Shown in pieces: positions 8,907 to 17,479 of a DNA stretch of 64,000 nucleotides (its first letter is position 1; each line of letters opens with the position of its first letter). The translations under genes and the position numbers were made by a program. The notes beneath the pieces were generated by a model. It did not search any database. It saw nothing but the letters and a program-made list of their open reading frames with translations, and was not told where the DNA came from. This stretch comes from Sneathiella sp. (lineage in GTDB: Bacteria > Pseudomonadota > Alphaproteobacteria > Sneathiellales > Sneathiellaceae), in assembly GCA_002706985.1 (NCBI GenBank), contig PAKP01000015.1, forward strand, positions 1 to 64,000, read 5' to 3'.

Positions 8907-10298
8907 TTAATCAGGCATTTCTATGCAGAAGACCGTTCCGGATGCCCCCGTGCGCTCGAGTGTGATGCGCCCCCCATGAGCGACAATCAACTCGCGGGAG
9001 ATCGACAAGCCGAGGCCCGTCCCTTCCGCCCTCGCGGAGCCGGAAAATGGCTCAAAAAGATGTTCCTTCGCCTTAACGGGAAGCCCTGGCCCACTGTCAC
9101 AGATGCGGATAAGGGTTCGCGTGCCGGCACGCATGGCATGAATCTCTATTGTTCCCTCCCCCTCCATTGCCTGTACGGCGTTGCGGGTAAGGTTCAGCAA
9201 TATCCGGTAGAACTGATCACGGTCCGCATTGAGCATGAGCCCCGCCGGAATACGATTCTGCCATGTAATACCGTTGTTTTCCCGCAAGCCGACGGAGGTT
9301 TTAACTTCATTCACCAATGGCTCCAGAAGAAAGCGTTCCTTTTTGGGTTCCCGCTCATCCGCCCGTCCATATTTGAGCGTTTGCGTACACAGGTCGATCG
9401 CGCGGTCGATACTTGTCATCAGCCGCGGCACAACCTTTTGAACCTTGGGATCCTTTATCTCGGAAAGGCTGTCACTCACGATTTGTGAAGTAGAGAGAAT
9501 GTTACGCAAATCGTGACTGATCTTGGTGACGGCAATCCCGAGGGCGACCAGATGCTGCTTCTGTGTCAGGGCCGAACGAAGGCGCGTCTGCATAATTTCA
9601 AGCTCCCGCTCGGCGACACCGATTTCATCGCGCCGCCGCGACGGGACAAGCGCGGTACTGACGTCTTCGGGCGCCCGGCGAAAGGCAATCATACTTTCAC
9701 TCAAGCGCCGCATCGGGCGCACCATCAGCCAGTGCAGCGCCAGATAAACAAGTACGGCCGTCAGCGTGGAAATTATCAGCGAGAGCCAGAAAATATTCCA
9801 GGCATAGTCATACATGGCATCAATCAACGGTGCCTCATCAATGACCACTTCAAGCGATGAGTTCGGCTCATTCTCAATCGGACTGATGATACGGATGATC
9901 CGGTCAGGCCCTACCATCAAACTCATGATGGCATGTTCGATCAGCAGCGCCGGATTCTGGTCCGCGAGGTTGAATTCCGCGTCAATGCTATGAGGCATTT
10001 TCTCATTCAGGATCAACAGCCGGGAGTTTGCGCCATGCAGGACGACACTGCGCGCTCCCACCCGAAACAGCAATTCCTCCCGAAGTTCATCGGATACCAT
10101 GTTGTCCGGCGATGCCAGAAGAGAGAGGGTGGCCAAATGGGCAAACTCCGTCTTCTTAACCAGATAGTTCAACCGGAAAAAGGCAACGGACGGAACGAAA
10201 ATAAGAACTTCCGCCAGCATGACAAAAAGAAGCGTCAGTATCAGCAATCTTGCCGATAGACTTCGAAAGGGCGCGACCATTTTTCCAATAAGAGCCAT
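8907..10298 (-). CDS. Orphan sensor histidine kinase
   Basis: A 463-residue membrane histidine kinase. Two membrane segments (about 16-40 and 168-190) enclose a periplasmic sensor region of some 125 residues. A HAMP-like segment follows (about 190-245). The phosphoacceptor H262 lies in K-I-S-H-D-L-R-N, and the ATPase domain shows the N box (L-N-L-T-R-N-A-V), D-S-G-P-G-L and G-T-G-L-G-L-S. No response regulator gene lies beside it, so its partner must be elsewhere. Its upstream neighbour is the Cys-rich peptide gene, but a terminator separates them. Confidence 0.9.
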   Translation of the reverse strand: MALIGKMVAPFRSLSARLLILTLLFVMLAEVLIFVPSVAFFRLNYLVKKTEFAHLATLSLLASPDNMVSDELREELLFRVGARSVVLHGANSRLLILNEKMPHSIDAEFNLADQNPALLIEHAIMSLMVGPDRIIRIISPIENEPNSSLEVVIDEAPLIDAMYDYAWNIFWLSLIISTLTAVLVYLALHWLMVRPMRRLSESMIAFRRAPEDVSTALVPSRRRDEIGVAERELEIMQTRLRSALTQKQHLVALGIAVTKISHDLRNILSTSQIVSDSLSEIKDPKVQKVVPRLMTSIDRAIDLCTQTLKYGRADEREPKKERFLLEPLVNEVKTSVGLRENNGITWQNRIPAGLMLNADRDQFYRILLNLTRNAVQAMEGEGTIEIHAMRAGTRTLIRICDSGPGLPVKAKEHLFEPFSGSARAEGTGLGLSISRELIVAHGGRITLERTGASGTVFCIEMPD

Positions 10299-10313
10299 AT
10301 GTTAGAATAGATC

Positions 10314-10352
10314 AAAAAAACGGGCCGGTATCAACTTAATGATACCCACCCG
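10314..10352 (-). terminator. Intrinsic terminator of the Cys-rich peptide gene
   Basis: Read on the minus strand, CGGGTGGGTATC pairs with GATACCGGCCCG (one mismatch, one G-T) around an 8-base loop and is followed by seven T. It lies 50 bp after the Cys-rich gene and just before the histidine kinase, so the small gene is a separate transcription unit. Confidence 0.75.
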
Positions 10353-10401
10353 CTTTTCAAATTTGGCGCCCGTGACGCCAGATCCGTTAATGCTCCGATT
10401 A

Positions 10402-10650
10402 TCAGCTTTTCTTGGCTGCGCAGGGATTGGCCTTGCAAGGGTTGCAGGGATTACAGGTCTTTTTGGCCGCACATGGATTACAGGGGTTGCATGCCTTTTT
10501 GGCCGCACATGGGTTACAAGGGTTGCATGCCTTCTTTGCCGCGCAGGCATTACAGGCTTTCTTCGGGGCGCAAGACGCGACAGCACCCGGAATGACGGCA
10601 GTTGACGCCATTGAGGCAATCGCCGCAGCCGTTAAAACTTCCTTAAACAT
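10402..10650 (-). CDS. Exported Cys-rich CNPCNPC-repeat peptide
   Basis: An 82-residue protein with an export signal (residues 1-25). The mature part of about 57 residues is almost only Cys, Asn, Pro, Ala and Lys. Thirteen Cys lie in C-x-x-C spacing: two full copies of A-C-N-P-C-N-P-C-A-A-K-K (41-52, 53-64), a diverged copy before and a partial one after. V-A-S-C at 24-27 also fits a lipobox, so it could be a lipoprotein. The ATG at 10650 has GGAGAG six bases upstream; an earlier in-frame start lacks this. Such spacing suggests binding of soft metals (Cu, Zn, Cd) or thiol buffering, which is inference. It has its own terminator and a palindrome just upstream of its start. Confidence 0.78.
   Translation of the reverse strand: MFKEVLTAAAIASMASTAVIPGAVASCAPKKACNACAAKKACNPCNPCAAKKACNPCNPCAAKKTCNPCNPCKANPCAAKKS
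10435..10530 (-). repeat. 36-bp in-frame tandem repeat in the Cys-rich gene
   Basis: Two full 36-base units (10495-10530 and 10459-10494) and a partial third encode A-C-N-P-C-N-P-C-A-A-K-K. The two full units differ at only two bases, both synonymous, so the repeat is either recent or under strong protein-level constraint. Confidence 0.85.
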
Positions 10651-10683
10651 AATTCTCTCCTGTTTTGACTTGTTGACTTCCAA

Positions 10684-10699
10684 AAGCAATCGATTGCTT
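10684..10699. promoter_or_regulatory. Perfect 16-bp palindrome upstream of the Cys-rich gene
   Basis: AAGCAATCGATTGCTT is fully self-complementary and lies 34 bp before the start codon, within or just after the expected promoter. It is a good candidate for the operator of a dimeric regulator. Confidence 0.5.
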
Positions 10700-10742
10700 C
10701 AGGGGAGAATGCGCTTGAATTGGGTAAAATCCGAATCAACTG

Positions 10743-10762
10743 CGATAACGAACGCGTTATCG
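10743..10762. promoter_or_regulatory. Inverted repeat between the oxidoreductase and Cys-rich genes
   Basis: CGATAACG and CGTTATCG form perfect 8-bp arms around AACG. It lies eight bases after the stop of the flavoprotein gene and about 95 bp before the Cys-rich start. It could be an operator or the hairpin of a weak terminator; no T run follows on the minus strand. Confidence 0.45.
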
Positions 10763-10769
10763 TTTCGTG

Positions 10770-12200
10770 TTAGCCAAAGACGGAGAGAAACTTGACAATC
10801 GCCCGGGTTCTAGAACTGAAGAGGCTCGGTGTGTAATAGCTTCCCGCGACCCGCTTGCTTATCTCACCGTAAGTCGGATAGGGCGCGATATAGCTCGCCA
10901 TGGCGCCGATTTTCAGTTTCCCCGAGATAGCGAGGCCCCAGGGATGGATCAATTCCCCGGCATTAGGGCCGACTATCCCCGCGCCCAGTATTTGCCCTTT
11001 GTCTGTTGTGATCGCCTTGATCATGCCGCCAGTTTGCCGCTCGGCCCGGGCGCGATCAACATCCGAGAACGGAAATGTGAGAACCTTGATCTTGTCCCCA
11101 TATTGTTCCCGTGCCGCCGCCTCATTCAGGCCGACATTGGCAAGCTCGGGATCCGTAAAGGTTACCCAGGGCACGGCACTGTAATTTACTTTTGCCGGCA
11201 GCCGGAACAATGCATTCCGGATAAAGATTCCTGCATGATAGTTGGCGACATGGGTGAATTGATAGCCCCCCGCGACATCGCCGACGGCGGATATCTTCTT
11301 GTTTGACGTGCGAAGCCTGGAATCAACCGTAATGCCTTTTGGTGTATACTCGACACCGGCCGCCTCAAGGTTGAGATTCTCCACATTCGCCTTGCGGCCC
11401 GCCGCCACCAGCAAATGAGACCCGGATAGTTTCTCTACTGTCTCTCCTTCACCCAGAGAGACTTGATAGGTCCCCGCCTCATCCCTCATGACATTCGCGA
11501 TTTTAACATTTTCTCGAATATCGATGCCGTCGCGGCCGAGTTCTGCCAGAACAATTTTGCTTAAATCAGGATCATCCCGCCCGAATGCCTTGAATGCCTC
11601 AAGCACGGTGACACGGGAGCCTAGCCGGGCATGTGCCTGCGCCATTTCAAGACCGATTGGTCCGCCGCCGATAATGATCAGATGATCCGGCTTTATGCGA
11701 TTCTCGAATATTGTTTCGTTGGTGAGATAGCCTGCTTCCTCCAGCCCCGGAATGGGCGGTGCCGTGGCGCGAGATCCCGTCGCGATGACAAAACGCCGTG
11801 CCTTCACACGAACATCATCGACTTCCAGTTCAAATTCAGAGATAAAACGTCCAAATCCTTGTAGTACCTCAACGCCTAGTCCCTCAAACCGCTCAACCGA
11901 ATCATGCGGCGCAATTGACGCGATAACATCCTGTACATGATCCATGACTCTCGGAAAATCGACCTCCGGCGCTGCACCACTGACACCAAAGTCCGCTGCA
12001 TCTTTCAAACTCGCCGCTTTTTTTGCAGCGGCAATGAGCGCCTTTGACGGGACACAGCCGTAGTTGAGGCAATCCCCGCCCATCTTACCGCCTTCAACGA
12101 GGACCGTTTTCGCCCCCATCTGGCTTGCGCCCGCCGCAACGGAAAGGCCGCCGGACCCACCTCCTATGACACAAATATCCGTCTTTATCTGTTTTACCAT
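10770..12200 (-). CDS. FAD-dependent pyridine nucleotide-disulfide oxidoreductase (MerA/Lpd-like)
   Basis: A 476-residue class I flavoprotein disulfide reductase. It has the FAD-binding G-G-G-S-G-G, the redox pair in G-G-D-C-L-N-Y-G-C-V-P-S-K (C44, C49), an NAD(P)-binding G-G-G-P-I-G-L-E and the second FAD motif A-V-G-D-V-A-G-G. The C-terminus has P-Y-P-T-Y-G-E-I-S-K-R in place of the His-Pro-Thr region of true dihydrolipoamide dehydrogenases. It therefore belongs to the mercuric reductase/Lpd-like group often linked to TVP38 proteins. The substrate is unknown. The TVP38/TMEM64 gene lies 18 bp upstream in the same operon. Confidence 0.87.
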   Translation of the reverse strand: MVKQIKTDICVIGGGSGGLSVAAGASQMGAKTVLVEGGKMGGDCLNYGCVPSKALIAAAKKAASLKDAADFGVSGAAPEVDFPRVMDHVQDVIASIAPHDSVERFEGLGVEVLQGFGRFISEFELEVDDVRVKARRFVIATGSRATAPPIPGLEEAGYLTNETIFENRIKPDHLIIIGGGPIGLEMAQAHARLGSRVTVLEAFKAFGRDDPDLSKIVLAELGRDGIDIRENVKIANVMRDEAGTYQVSLGEGETVEKLSGSHLLVAAGRKANVENLNLEAAGVEYTPKGITVDSRLRTSNKKISAVGDVAGGYQFTHVANYHAGIFIRNALFRLPAKVNYSAVPWVTFTDPELANVGLNEAAAREQYGDKIKVLTFPFSDVDRARAERQTGGMIKAITTDKGQILGAGIVGPNAGELIHPWGLAISGKLKIGAMASYIAPYPTYGEISKRVAGSYYTPSLFSSRTRAIVKFLSVFG

Positions 12201-12218
12201 TCGGCGAGTTCCTGTTCG

Positions 12219-13004
12219 TTATGTCTTTTGCCTGCGAAGCTTCTTTATAACAACCGGCAGAAGGGCAATGACCCCCAATGCACAGAAGGAGAGAATGATC
12301 TCCGGCGTCACCAAGGATGTTATCTGAAAATCAAGAACGCAATCGGTTCGGCCGGAATCGACACATGCCTGGTAAACGGCCTGTTGCTCCCGGATGATAC
12401 TGTCCAGTCCGCCCCCGAGATAGGCGAAAACGAATGTCCCAGGAATAATACCGATCACCGTGCCGACAATATAGGTACGAAGCTTTACACCAAGAAAGGC
12501 CGGGGCGATATTGACCAGCCAGAAGGGAAATATGGGAACCAATCTTAGAAACAGAAGATAATTTAACGCATTTTCGGCGAATCCCGCCTCCAGCTTTTTT
12601 AAGGCGGGGCCCGCCTTCTTTCGCAAAGGCTCCCCCAGCGACGTTGCCGCGATCACGAATAGAAGGGTGCCCCCAACAGTGGCGGCAAACACCGTCATGA
12701 ACCCGGCCGCCACCCATCCGAACAAGAAGCCGCCTGTCACCGTCATCAACAGCCCTCCCGGCAGGGACAACGCAACAACGACAATATAGAGCCCGACATA
12801 AAGTAGGCCCGCCACTACGTAGTTGTCCGTCACGAAATTTATCAGCCGGTCCCGGTTTTCACTCAACATCCGAAAAGTCAGATATTCATCCAGGTCCAAG
12901 ATAAAAAATGCGCCGATTGCCAGCAGAATAAGTAGGATTGGGGCCAGTCTTCTTATCGAAAACCCTTTCCCAGTCGCGTGTTTTTGGTCAGCTGACTTAT
13001 CCAT
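12219..13004 (-). CDS. TVP38/TMEM64 (VTT domain) membrane protein
   Basis: A membrane protein of about 261 residues. An N-terminal segment at about 20-40 precedes the VTT domain with G-G-L-L-M-T-V-T-G-G-F-L-F-G and, later, F-L-R-L-V-P-I-F-P-F-W-L-V-N, both typical of TVP38/TMEM64 and DedA relatives. The start at 13004 is preferred to an in-frame start at 13124, which would add 40 non-hydrophobic residues. It forms a two-gene operon with the downstream flavoprotein. The two are known to be adjacent or fused in other bacteria, which suggests joint work at the membrane. The reaction is unknown. Confidence 0.85.
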   Translation of the reverse strand: MDKSADQKHATGKGFSIRRLAPILLILLAIGAFFILDLDEYLTFRMLSENRDRLINFVTDNYVVAGLLYVGLYIVVVALSLPGGLLMTVTGGFLFGWVAAGFMTVFAATVGGTLLFVIAATSLGEPLRKKAGPALKKLEAGFAENALNYLLFLRLVPIFPFWLVNIAPAFLGVKLRTYIVGTVIGIIPGTFVFAYLGGGLDSIIREQQAVYQACVDSGRTDCVLDFQITSLVTPEIILSFCALGVIALLPVVIKKLRRQKT

Positions 13005-13236
13005 TGATGATTCGACCCTTGCCAGCGATGCGAGCTTCCATTTGTCCGAACCTAGCACAGGCCGCATCCCTGCGATAAAATGAAGCGTACAATGGCATAT
13101 CCCTTTTACATGCTTTTTCAACAATAAAACTTATCGAAACTTATGGATCATCGATAGATTCGAAAGTCCCTTTCACCCAAAAGTGAGCCGAAGTGAACCC
13201 TGATCTGCCGGAAACGCTCAAAATTCATCTCCTGCA
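13005..13236. other. Divergent intergenic region before rpmH
   Basis: About 317 bp separate the TVP38 start from rpmH. The left part must hold the TVP38 promoter. I saw no reading frame, RNA gene or DnaA-box cluster, so there is no sign of oriC here. The rpmH promoter occupies the right end. Confidence 0.4.
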
Positions 13237-13265
13237 TTGACTTCATGTGGGAGAAACCTTATACA
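13237..13265 (+). promoter_or_regulatory. Promoter of the rpmH-rnpA-yidDC operon
   Basis: TTGACT and TATACA are separated by 17 bases, close to the housekeeping consensus, about 57 bp before the rpmH start. A strong promoter is expected for this ribosomal gene. Confidence 0.6.
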
Positions 13266-13321
13266 GCGGGGCTTGTTTTCCCTTCGCGCGCGTGGGCGCG
13301 GATGATCGACGGAGAAGTCTC

Positions 13322-13456
13322 TTGAAACGTACATATCAGCCGAGCAAACTTGTTCGCGCACGCCGCCATGGTTTTCGTGCCCGCCGGGCAACTGTCGGCG
13401 GTCGCCGGGTTCTTGCCAACCGCCGTTCTAAAGGCCGCAAGAGCCTTTCAGCTTAA
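13322..13456 (+). CDS. rpmH: 50S ribosomal protein L34
   Basis: A 44-residue, very basic ribosomal protein with the family signature K-R-T-Y-Q-P-S at the N-terminus and R-R-x-x-G-R-K near the end. Translation starts at a TTG codon with GGAGAA just upstream. The longer in-frame reading from 13247 has no family support. It is the first gene of the operon and rnpA follows after three bases. Confidence 0.95.
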   Translation: MKRTYQPSKLVRARRHGFRARRATVGGRRVLANRRSKGRKSLSA

Positions 13457-13459
13457 TCC

Positions 13460-13834
13460 ATGCCGGTTGGCGTCGAACGACTGAAAAAACGCGCGGATTT
13501 TCTCCGCGTGGCATCTGTTCGTCGCAAATGGGCCGCACCGGGAATGGTGCTGCAGGCCGCACGGCATCATGACGCGCCGAGCACTGATGGTGTCCGCGTA
13601 GGCTTTACCGTGACAAAAAAGGTCGGGAATGCGGTTGTTCGCAATCGTATCAAGCGACGCCTGCGGGCCGTTGCTCAGGAAGTCATTCCTGAATATGCCG
13701 ATAACGGTTGGGATTTGGTTCTGATTGGGCGCTTTGCAACCAAGGACCGGAAATATGACGACTTGCGGCAGGATCTTCGCAAGTCACTCGGCAAGGTCGG
13801 CGCGCGCTCGAACGGGCAACGGGGGAGCAAATGA
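13460..13834 (+). CDS. rnpA: Ribonuclease P protein component
   Basis: A 124-residue protein subunit of RNase P, which assists the catalytic RNA in trimming the 5' ends of tRNAs. It starts L-K-K-R-A-D-F-L and carries the signature R-N-R-I-K-R-R-L-R (about residues 57-65). It lies three bases after rpmH and overlaps yidD by four bases (ATGA), so the operon is translationally coupled. Confidence 0.95.
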   Translation: MPVGVERLKKRADFLRVASVRRKWAAPGMVLQAARHHDAPSTDGVRVGFTVTKKVGNAVVRNRIKRRLRAVAQEVIPEYADNGWDLVLIGRFATKDRKYDDLRQDLRKSLGKVGARSNGQRGSK

Positions 13835-14115
13835 TAAAGGCTCTTCTGATAGCATTGATGAGTGCCCCGATCCGGGCATATCGCTATTTTATCTCTCCCT
13901 TGATTCCGGCAAACTGCCGCTACTATCCCAGCTGTTCGTCCTATGCTATTGAAGCTCTTGCTGTTCACGGCCCTGTCAAGGGAAGCTGGCTGGCATTGCG
14001 CCGCCTGGGCCGATGCCATCCGTTCGGCGGCGAAGGGTATGATCCGGTACCGCATAAACATAAAAGTTGTCACCATGGCGCGCGAGGCAGTCTCCATCGT
14101 GCCCGCATTGATTAA
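13831..14115 (+). CDS. yidD: Membrane protein insertion efficiency factor YidD
   Basis: A 94-residue YidD protein, helping YidC insert membrane proteins. It shows the family motifs [18 protein letters not shown] and the conserved C-H-P-F-G-G-x-G-Y-D-P. The N-terminal amphipathic helix fits membrane association. It overlaps rnpA by four bases and precedes yidC by 18. Confidence 0.95.
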   Translation: MIKALLIALMSAPIRAYRYFISPLIPANCRYYPSCSSYAIEALAVHGPVKGSWLALRRLGRCHPFGGEGYDPVPHKHKSCHHGARGSLHRARID

Positions 14116-14133
14116 AACGTTAGGGCTGTAATA

Positions 14134-15879
14134 ATGTCAGATCAGAAAAACCTGGTCATTGCGATCGTTCTTTGTTTCCTGATTATCTTCGGGTTTCAGT
14201 ACTTCGTTGAAGGTCCGCAACTAGAGCAACAGCAACAACAGCAGCAAACGGCCACCTCCAGCGACGGCACCTCATCCCAGGTTCCGTCAGCCACCGAAGG
14301 AGCCAGCATACCAACCGCACCTGGCTCAGCTGAACAGGATTCGCTGTCCCGTGCCCAAAGCCTTGAAAAGGCGGATCGCGTCAAGATTAACACCCCGGCC
14401 CTTCATGGCTCGGTTTCTCTGACGGGCGCGCGAATGGACGATCTCACACTAATCGATTATCGTGAGACAATTGATCCGAACAGCCCGGAAATCAAATTGC
14501 TTTCCCCTGCAGGAAGCCCGCGCCCCTACTATGCGGAATTCGGTTGGAGCCCGGCGCCCGGGGCCAGCATAAATCTCCCGAATTCGCAAACGATCTGGAG
14601 TACTGATGCGACCGAGCTTACACCGGAAAAGCCGCTCAAGCTGACTTGGGAAAACGGCGAAGGCCTGATTTTCCATCGGACAATTTCGATTGATGAACAT
14701 TATATGTTTTCAATCGAGCAGATGATTGAGAACAACACCGGCGAACCAGTTACGCTTTATCCTTACGGCCTTATATCCCGTCATGGAACGCCCGAAACAA
14801 CGAACTTCTACATCCTTCATGAAGGACCGATTGGCGTTCTGAACGATACGCTTGAAGAAATCGATTACGACGACCTTCAGGAAGGCAATGGCGAGAACTT
14901 CAGCTCCACCGGCGGCTGGCTTGGAATTACCGACAAGTTCTGGCTGACGGCACTGATTCCGGATCAGAATACGAGCATCAAGGCGCGTTTTTCATACGCA
15001 CAAAAGGGCGCCCGATATCAGACGGATTTCCTGAACCAGGAGGGCATTAACGTCCCAAATGGGGAAACAGTCGGTATTACCAACCATCTTTTCGCCGGCG
15101 CAAAGGTCGTTGAGGTCCTGGATACTTATGAAGAAGAATACAAGATCAACCGTTTCGATCTCGCGATTGACTGGGGATGGTTCTACTTCCTTACGAAACC
15201 AATCTATTTCGCCCTGGCATTTCTCAACAGCTGGATCGGCAATCTCGGTCTCGCCATCATGGCATTGACCGTCATCATCAAGACAATCCTGTTGCCCCTT
15301 GCACACAAGTCTTATGTCTCGATGAGCAAGATGAAGCGTCTGCAGCCGGAAATGGTCAAGCTCCGCGAGAAATACGGCGACGATAAACAAAAGCTCAATC
15401 AGGAGATGATGGCGCTTTACAAACGGGAGAAAGCCAACCCGGCGGCGGGTTGTTTGCCTATTCTGCTGCAAATTCCCATTTTCTTTGCCCTTTACAAGGT
15501 CCTGTTCGTGACTCTGCTGATGCGGCATCAGCCTTTCTATGGCTACATCAAGGACTTGTCCGCGCCAGACCCAACAACCGTTTTCAACCTGTTTGGCCTT
15601 ATTCCCTGGGATCCGCCACAGGTCCTGATGGTTGGCTTCTTGCCGCTCCTGATGGGCCTAAGCATGTTTTTACAACAAAAGCTCAACCCGCAGCCCGCTG
15701 ATCCGGTACAGGCAAAAATCTTTCTGTTCATGCCCATATTCTTCACTTACCTGCTGGCAAGTTTCCCGGCTGGCCTGGTGATATACTGGACATGGAACAA
15801 TATTCTCAGCATGGCCCAGCAATGGCTGATCATGAAGCGTATGGGTGTTTCCGTAACTCATCCTGGTGAGAAAAGCTGA
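14134..15879 (+). CDS. yidC: Membrane protein insertase YidC
   Basis: A 581-residue inner membrane insertase. It has an N-terminal membrane segment (5-22), then a Gln-rich linker with about nine near-consecutive Gln. A large periplasmic domain follows (about 80-340), then the conserved C-terminal group of membrane helices from residue 350 with M-K-R-L-Q-P-E and N-P-A-A-G-C-L-P. It ends K-R-M-G-V. Length and layout match the Gram-negative form. It follows yidD in the rpmH operon. Confidence 0.96.
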   Translation: MSDQKNLVIAIVLCFLIIFGFQYFVEGPQLEQQQQQQQTATSSDGTSSQVPSATEGASIPTAPGSAEQDSLSRAQSLEKADRVKINTPALHGSVSLTGARMDDLTLIDYRETIDPNSPEIKLLSPAGSPRPYYAEFGWSPAPGASINLPNSQTIWSTDATELTPEKPLKLTWENGEGLIFHRTISIDEHYMFSIEQMIENNTGEPVTLYPYGLISRHGTPETTNFYILHEGPIGVLNDTLEEIDYDDLQEGNGENFSSTGGWLGITDKFWLTALIPDQNTSIKARFSYAQKGARYQTDFLNQEGINVPNGETVGITNHLFAGAKVVEVLDTYEEEYKINRFDLAIDWGWFYFLTKPIYFALAFLNSWIGNLGLAIMALTVIIKTILLPLAHKSYVSMSKMKRLQPEMVKLREKYGDDKQKLNQEMMALYKREKANPAAGCLPILLQIPIFFALYKVLFVTLLMRHQPFYGYIKDLSAPDPTTVFNLFGLIPWDPPQVLMVGFLPLLMGLSMFLQQKLNPQPADPVQAKIFLFMPIFFTYLLASFPAGLVIYWTWNNILSMAQQWLIMKRMGVSVTHPGEKS

Positions 15880-15892
15880 ACCGGTCGCGCCC

Positions 15893-16558
15893 ATGACAAG
15901 CGGGACGGAACCGAACAGCGATGACATCTCTGCAGAACGCATCGAGGCCGGGCGGCACCTTTTCGCACAGGAATGCAAGTTCGTCGCCGGCGCCGCGAAA
16001 GAGGAAATGCTGCCGGAACTCGATCTGACGGAAGTTGCCTTCGCCGGTCGCTCAAATGTCGGAAAATCCAGCCTGATCAATGCGCTGACCAACCGGAACA
16101 CTCTTGCGCGCACCTCCAACACTCCGGGACGCACCCAGCAGATCAACTTCTTTGAACTCGGCGGACGCCTGCATCTGGTCGATCTTCCGGGTCATGGCTA
16201 TGCCAAGGCTTCCAAGGAAAAAATCGACATCTGGACAGATTTGGTGAACAGCTATCTGAGGGGCCGTTCGACCTTGCGCCGGGTCCTGCTTCTGGTTGAC
16301 GCACGACATGGCCTTAAGGTGACAGACCGGGAAGTCATGGACATGCTGGATGTCGTCGCCGTCAGCTATCAGATCATTCTGACAAAGGTTGACAAAAGCA
16401 ATCAAAGTGACGTGAAATCGCTCACACAAAAAATAGAATTGGAACTCGCCCGGCGTCCGGCCGCCCATCCGCAAATTATGCTCACCAGTTCCATGAAGGG
16501 GATCGGGATCGAGGAGCTCCGGGCAGAGCTGGCCGCGATGGCAGAAGAGATTGGGTAG
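15893..16558 (+). CDS. engB: Ribosome biogenesis GTPase EngB (YihA/YsxC)
   Basis: A GTPase of about 221 residues acting in large-subunit assembly. It carries all G motifs: A-G-R-S-N-V-G-K-S-S, T-P-G-R-T-Q-Q, D-L-P-G-H-G-Y, T-K-V-D-K and T-S-S-M-K-G. The ATG at 15893 lies 13 bases after yidC. A GTG at 15866, overlapping yidC by 14 bases, is the alternative. Neither has a clear ribosome binding site. argB follows after six bases. Confidence 0.93.
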   Translation: MTSGTEPNSDDISAERIEAGRHLFAQECKFVAGAAKEEMLPELDLTEVAFAGRSNVGKSSLINALTNRNTLARTSNTPGRTQQINFFELGGRLHLVDLPGHGYAKASKEKIDIWTDLVNSYLRGRSTLRRVLLLVDARHGLKVTDREVMDMLDVVAVSYQIILTKVDKSNQSDVKSLTQKIELELARRPAAHPQIMLTSSMKGIGIEELRAELAAMAEEIG

Positions 16559-16564
16559 AAGAAT

Positions 16565-17476
16565 ATGAGTGATAAACCCCTGACCGTCGAGGAACAGCTC
16601 GCAAAAGCTCGAACCCTGTCCGAGGCCCTTCCCTATATGCACCGGTTTAGCGGGCAAACCTTCGTTATCAAATATGGCGGCCACGCCATGGGCGATGAAA
16701 AGCTGTCGCAGGATTTTGCGCGCGACGTTGCCCTGATGAAGCAGGTCGGCATCAACCCGGTCATTGTCCATGGCGGCGGCCCCCAGATTGGCAGCATGCT
16801 GGAACGGCTGAAAATCAAAAGTTCCTTCATCGACGGCTTACGAGTAACAGACAAGGAAACGGTGGAAATCGCCGAGATGGTCCTGTCGGGTTCTCTCAAC
16901 AAAAAAATCGTCACCTCTATTAATTCCGCCGGGGGGCTCGCAATCGGGCTTTCCGGTAAGGACGGCAATTTGATCGAGGCACAGAAGCTGACCCGGACAA
17001 TGCGCGATCCGGACAGTAATATCGAGCGGATTCTCGATTTGGGATTTGTCGGTGAACCGTCCCGCATCAACCCCGAGATTCTGGAAAGCTTCGAAGAGAA
17101 CAACCTGATTCCGGTTATCGCCCCCATCGGCGTTGGCGCAAACGGGCAAACGTTCAACATCAATGCGGATACAGCGGCCGGGCATATCGCCGCCGCAATC
17201 GGGGCCTCAAAACTGATCATGATGACGGATGTTGAGGGCGTACTGGACAAGAACAAGAAGCTGATCAACCGCCTCAGCCCGGCGGAAGTCAGGAAACTGC
17301 AAAAAGATGGCACTATTGTCGGTGGCATGATTCCGAAGCTGGAAACCTGCCTTTTCGCTCTGGAAGAAGGGGTCGATGCCGCCACCATTCTGGATGGCCG
17401 CATTCCACATGTATTGTTGCTTGAAACCTTTACCGAGCATGGCGTCGGCACCATGATCACGGATGAACAGATCTAG
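16565..17476 (+). CDS. argB: Acetylglutamate kinase
   Basis: A 303-residue amino-acid kinase that phosphorylates N-acetylglutamate in arginine synthesis. It has K-Y-G-G-H-A-M near residue 36, [16 protein letters not shown] and G-G-M-I-P-K. The N-terminal helix ahead of the kinase fold is typical of arginine-regulated forms. It ends the rpmH operon and is convergent with the DUF2336 gene, with three bases between stops. Confidence 0.96.
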   Translation: MSDKPLTVEEQLAKARTLSEALPYMHRFSGQTFVIKYGGHAMGDEKLSQDFARDVALMKQVGINPVIVHGGGPQIGSMLERLKIKSSFIDGLRVTDKETVEIAEMVLSGSLNKKIVTSINSAGGLAIGLSGKDGNLIEAQKLTRTMRDPDSNIERILDLGFVGEPSRINPEILESFEENNLIPVIAPIGVGANGQTFNINADTAAGHIAAAIGASKLIMMTDVEGVLDKNKKLINRLSPAEVRKLQKDGTIVGGMIPKLETCLFALEEGVDAATILDGRIPHVLLLETFTEHGVGTMITDEQI

Positions 17477-17479
17477 GCC

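Noticed and set aside
10412..10795. A 127-residue plus-strand frame rich in A-A-H-G-L-Q-G-L repeats
   Set aside because: It is the antisense shadow of the Cys-rich repeat gene; the minus frame has the signal peptide, ribosome binding site and terminator.
13005..13321. Replication origin near rpmH
   Set aside because: No dnaA gene and no cluster of DnaA boxes; rpmH is not linked to oriC in most alphaproteobacteria.
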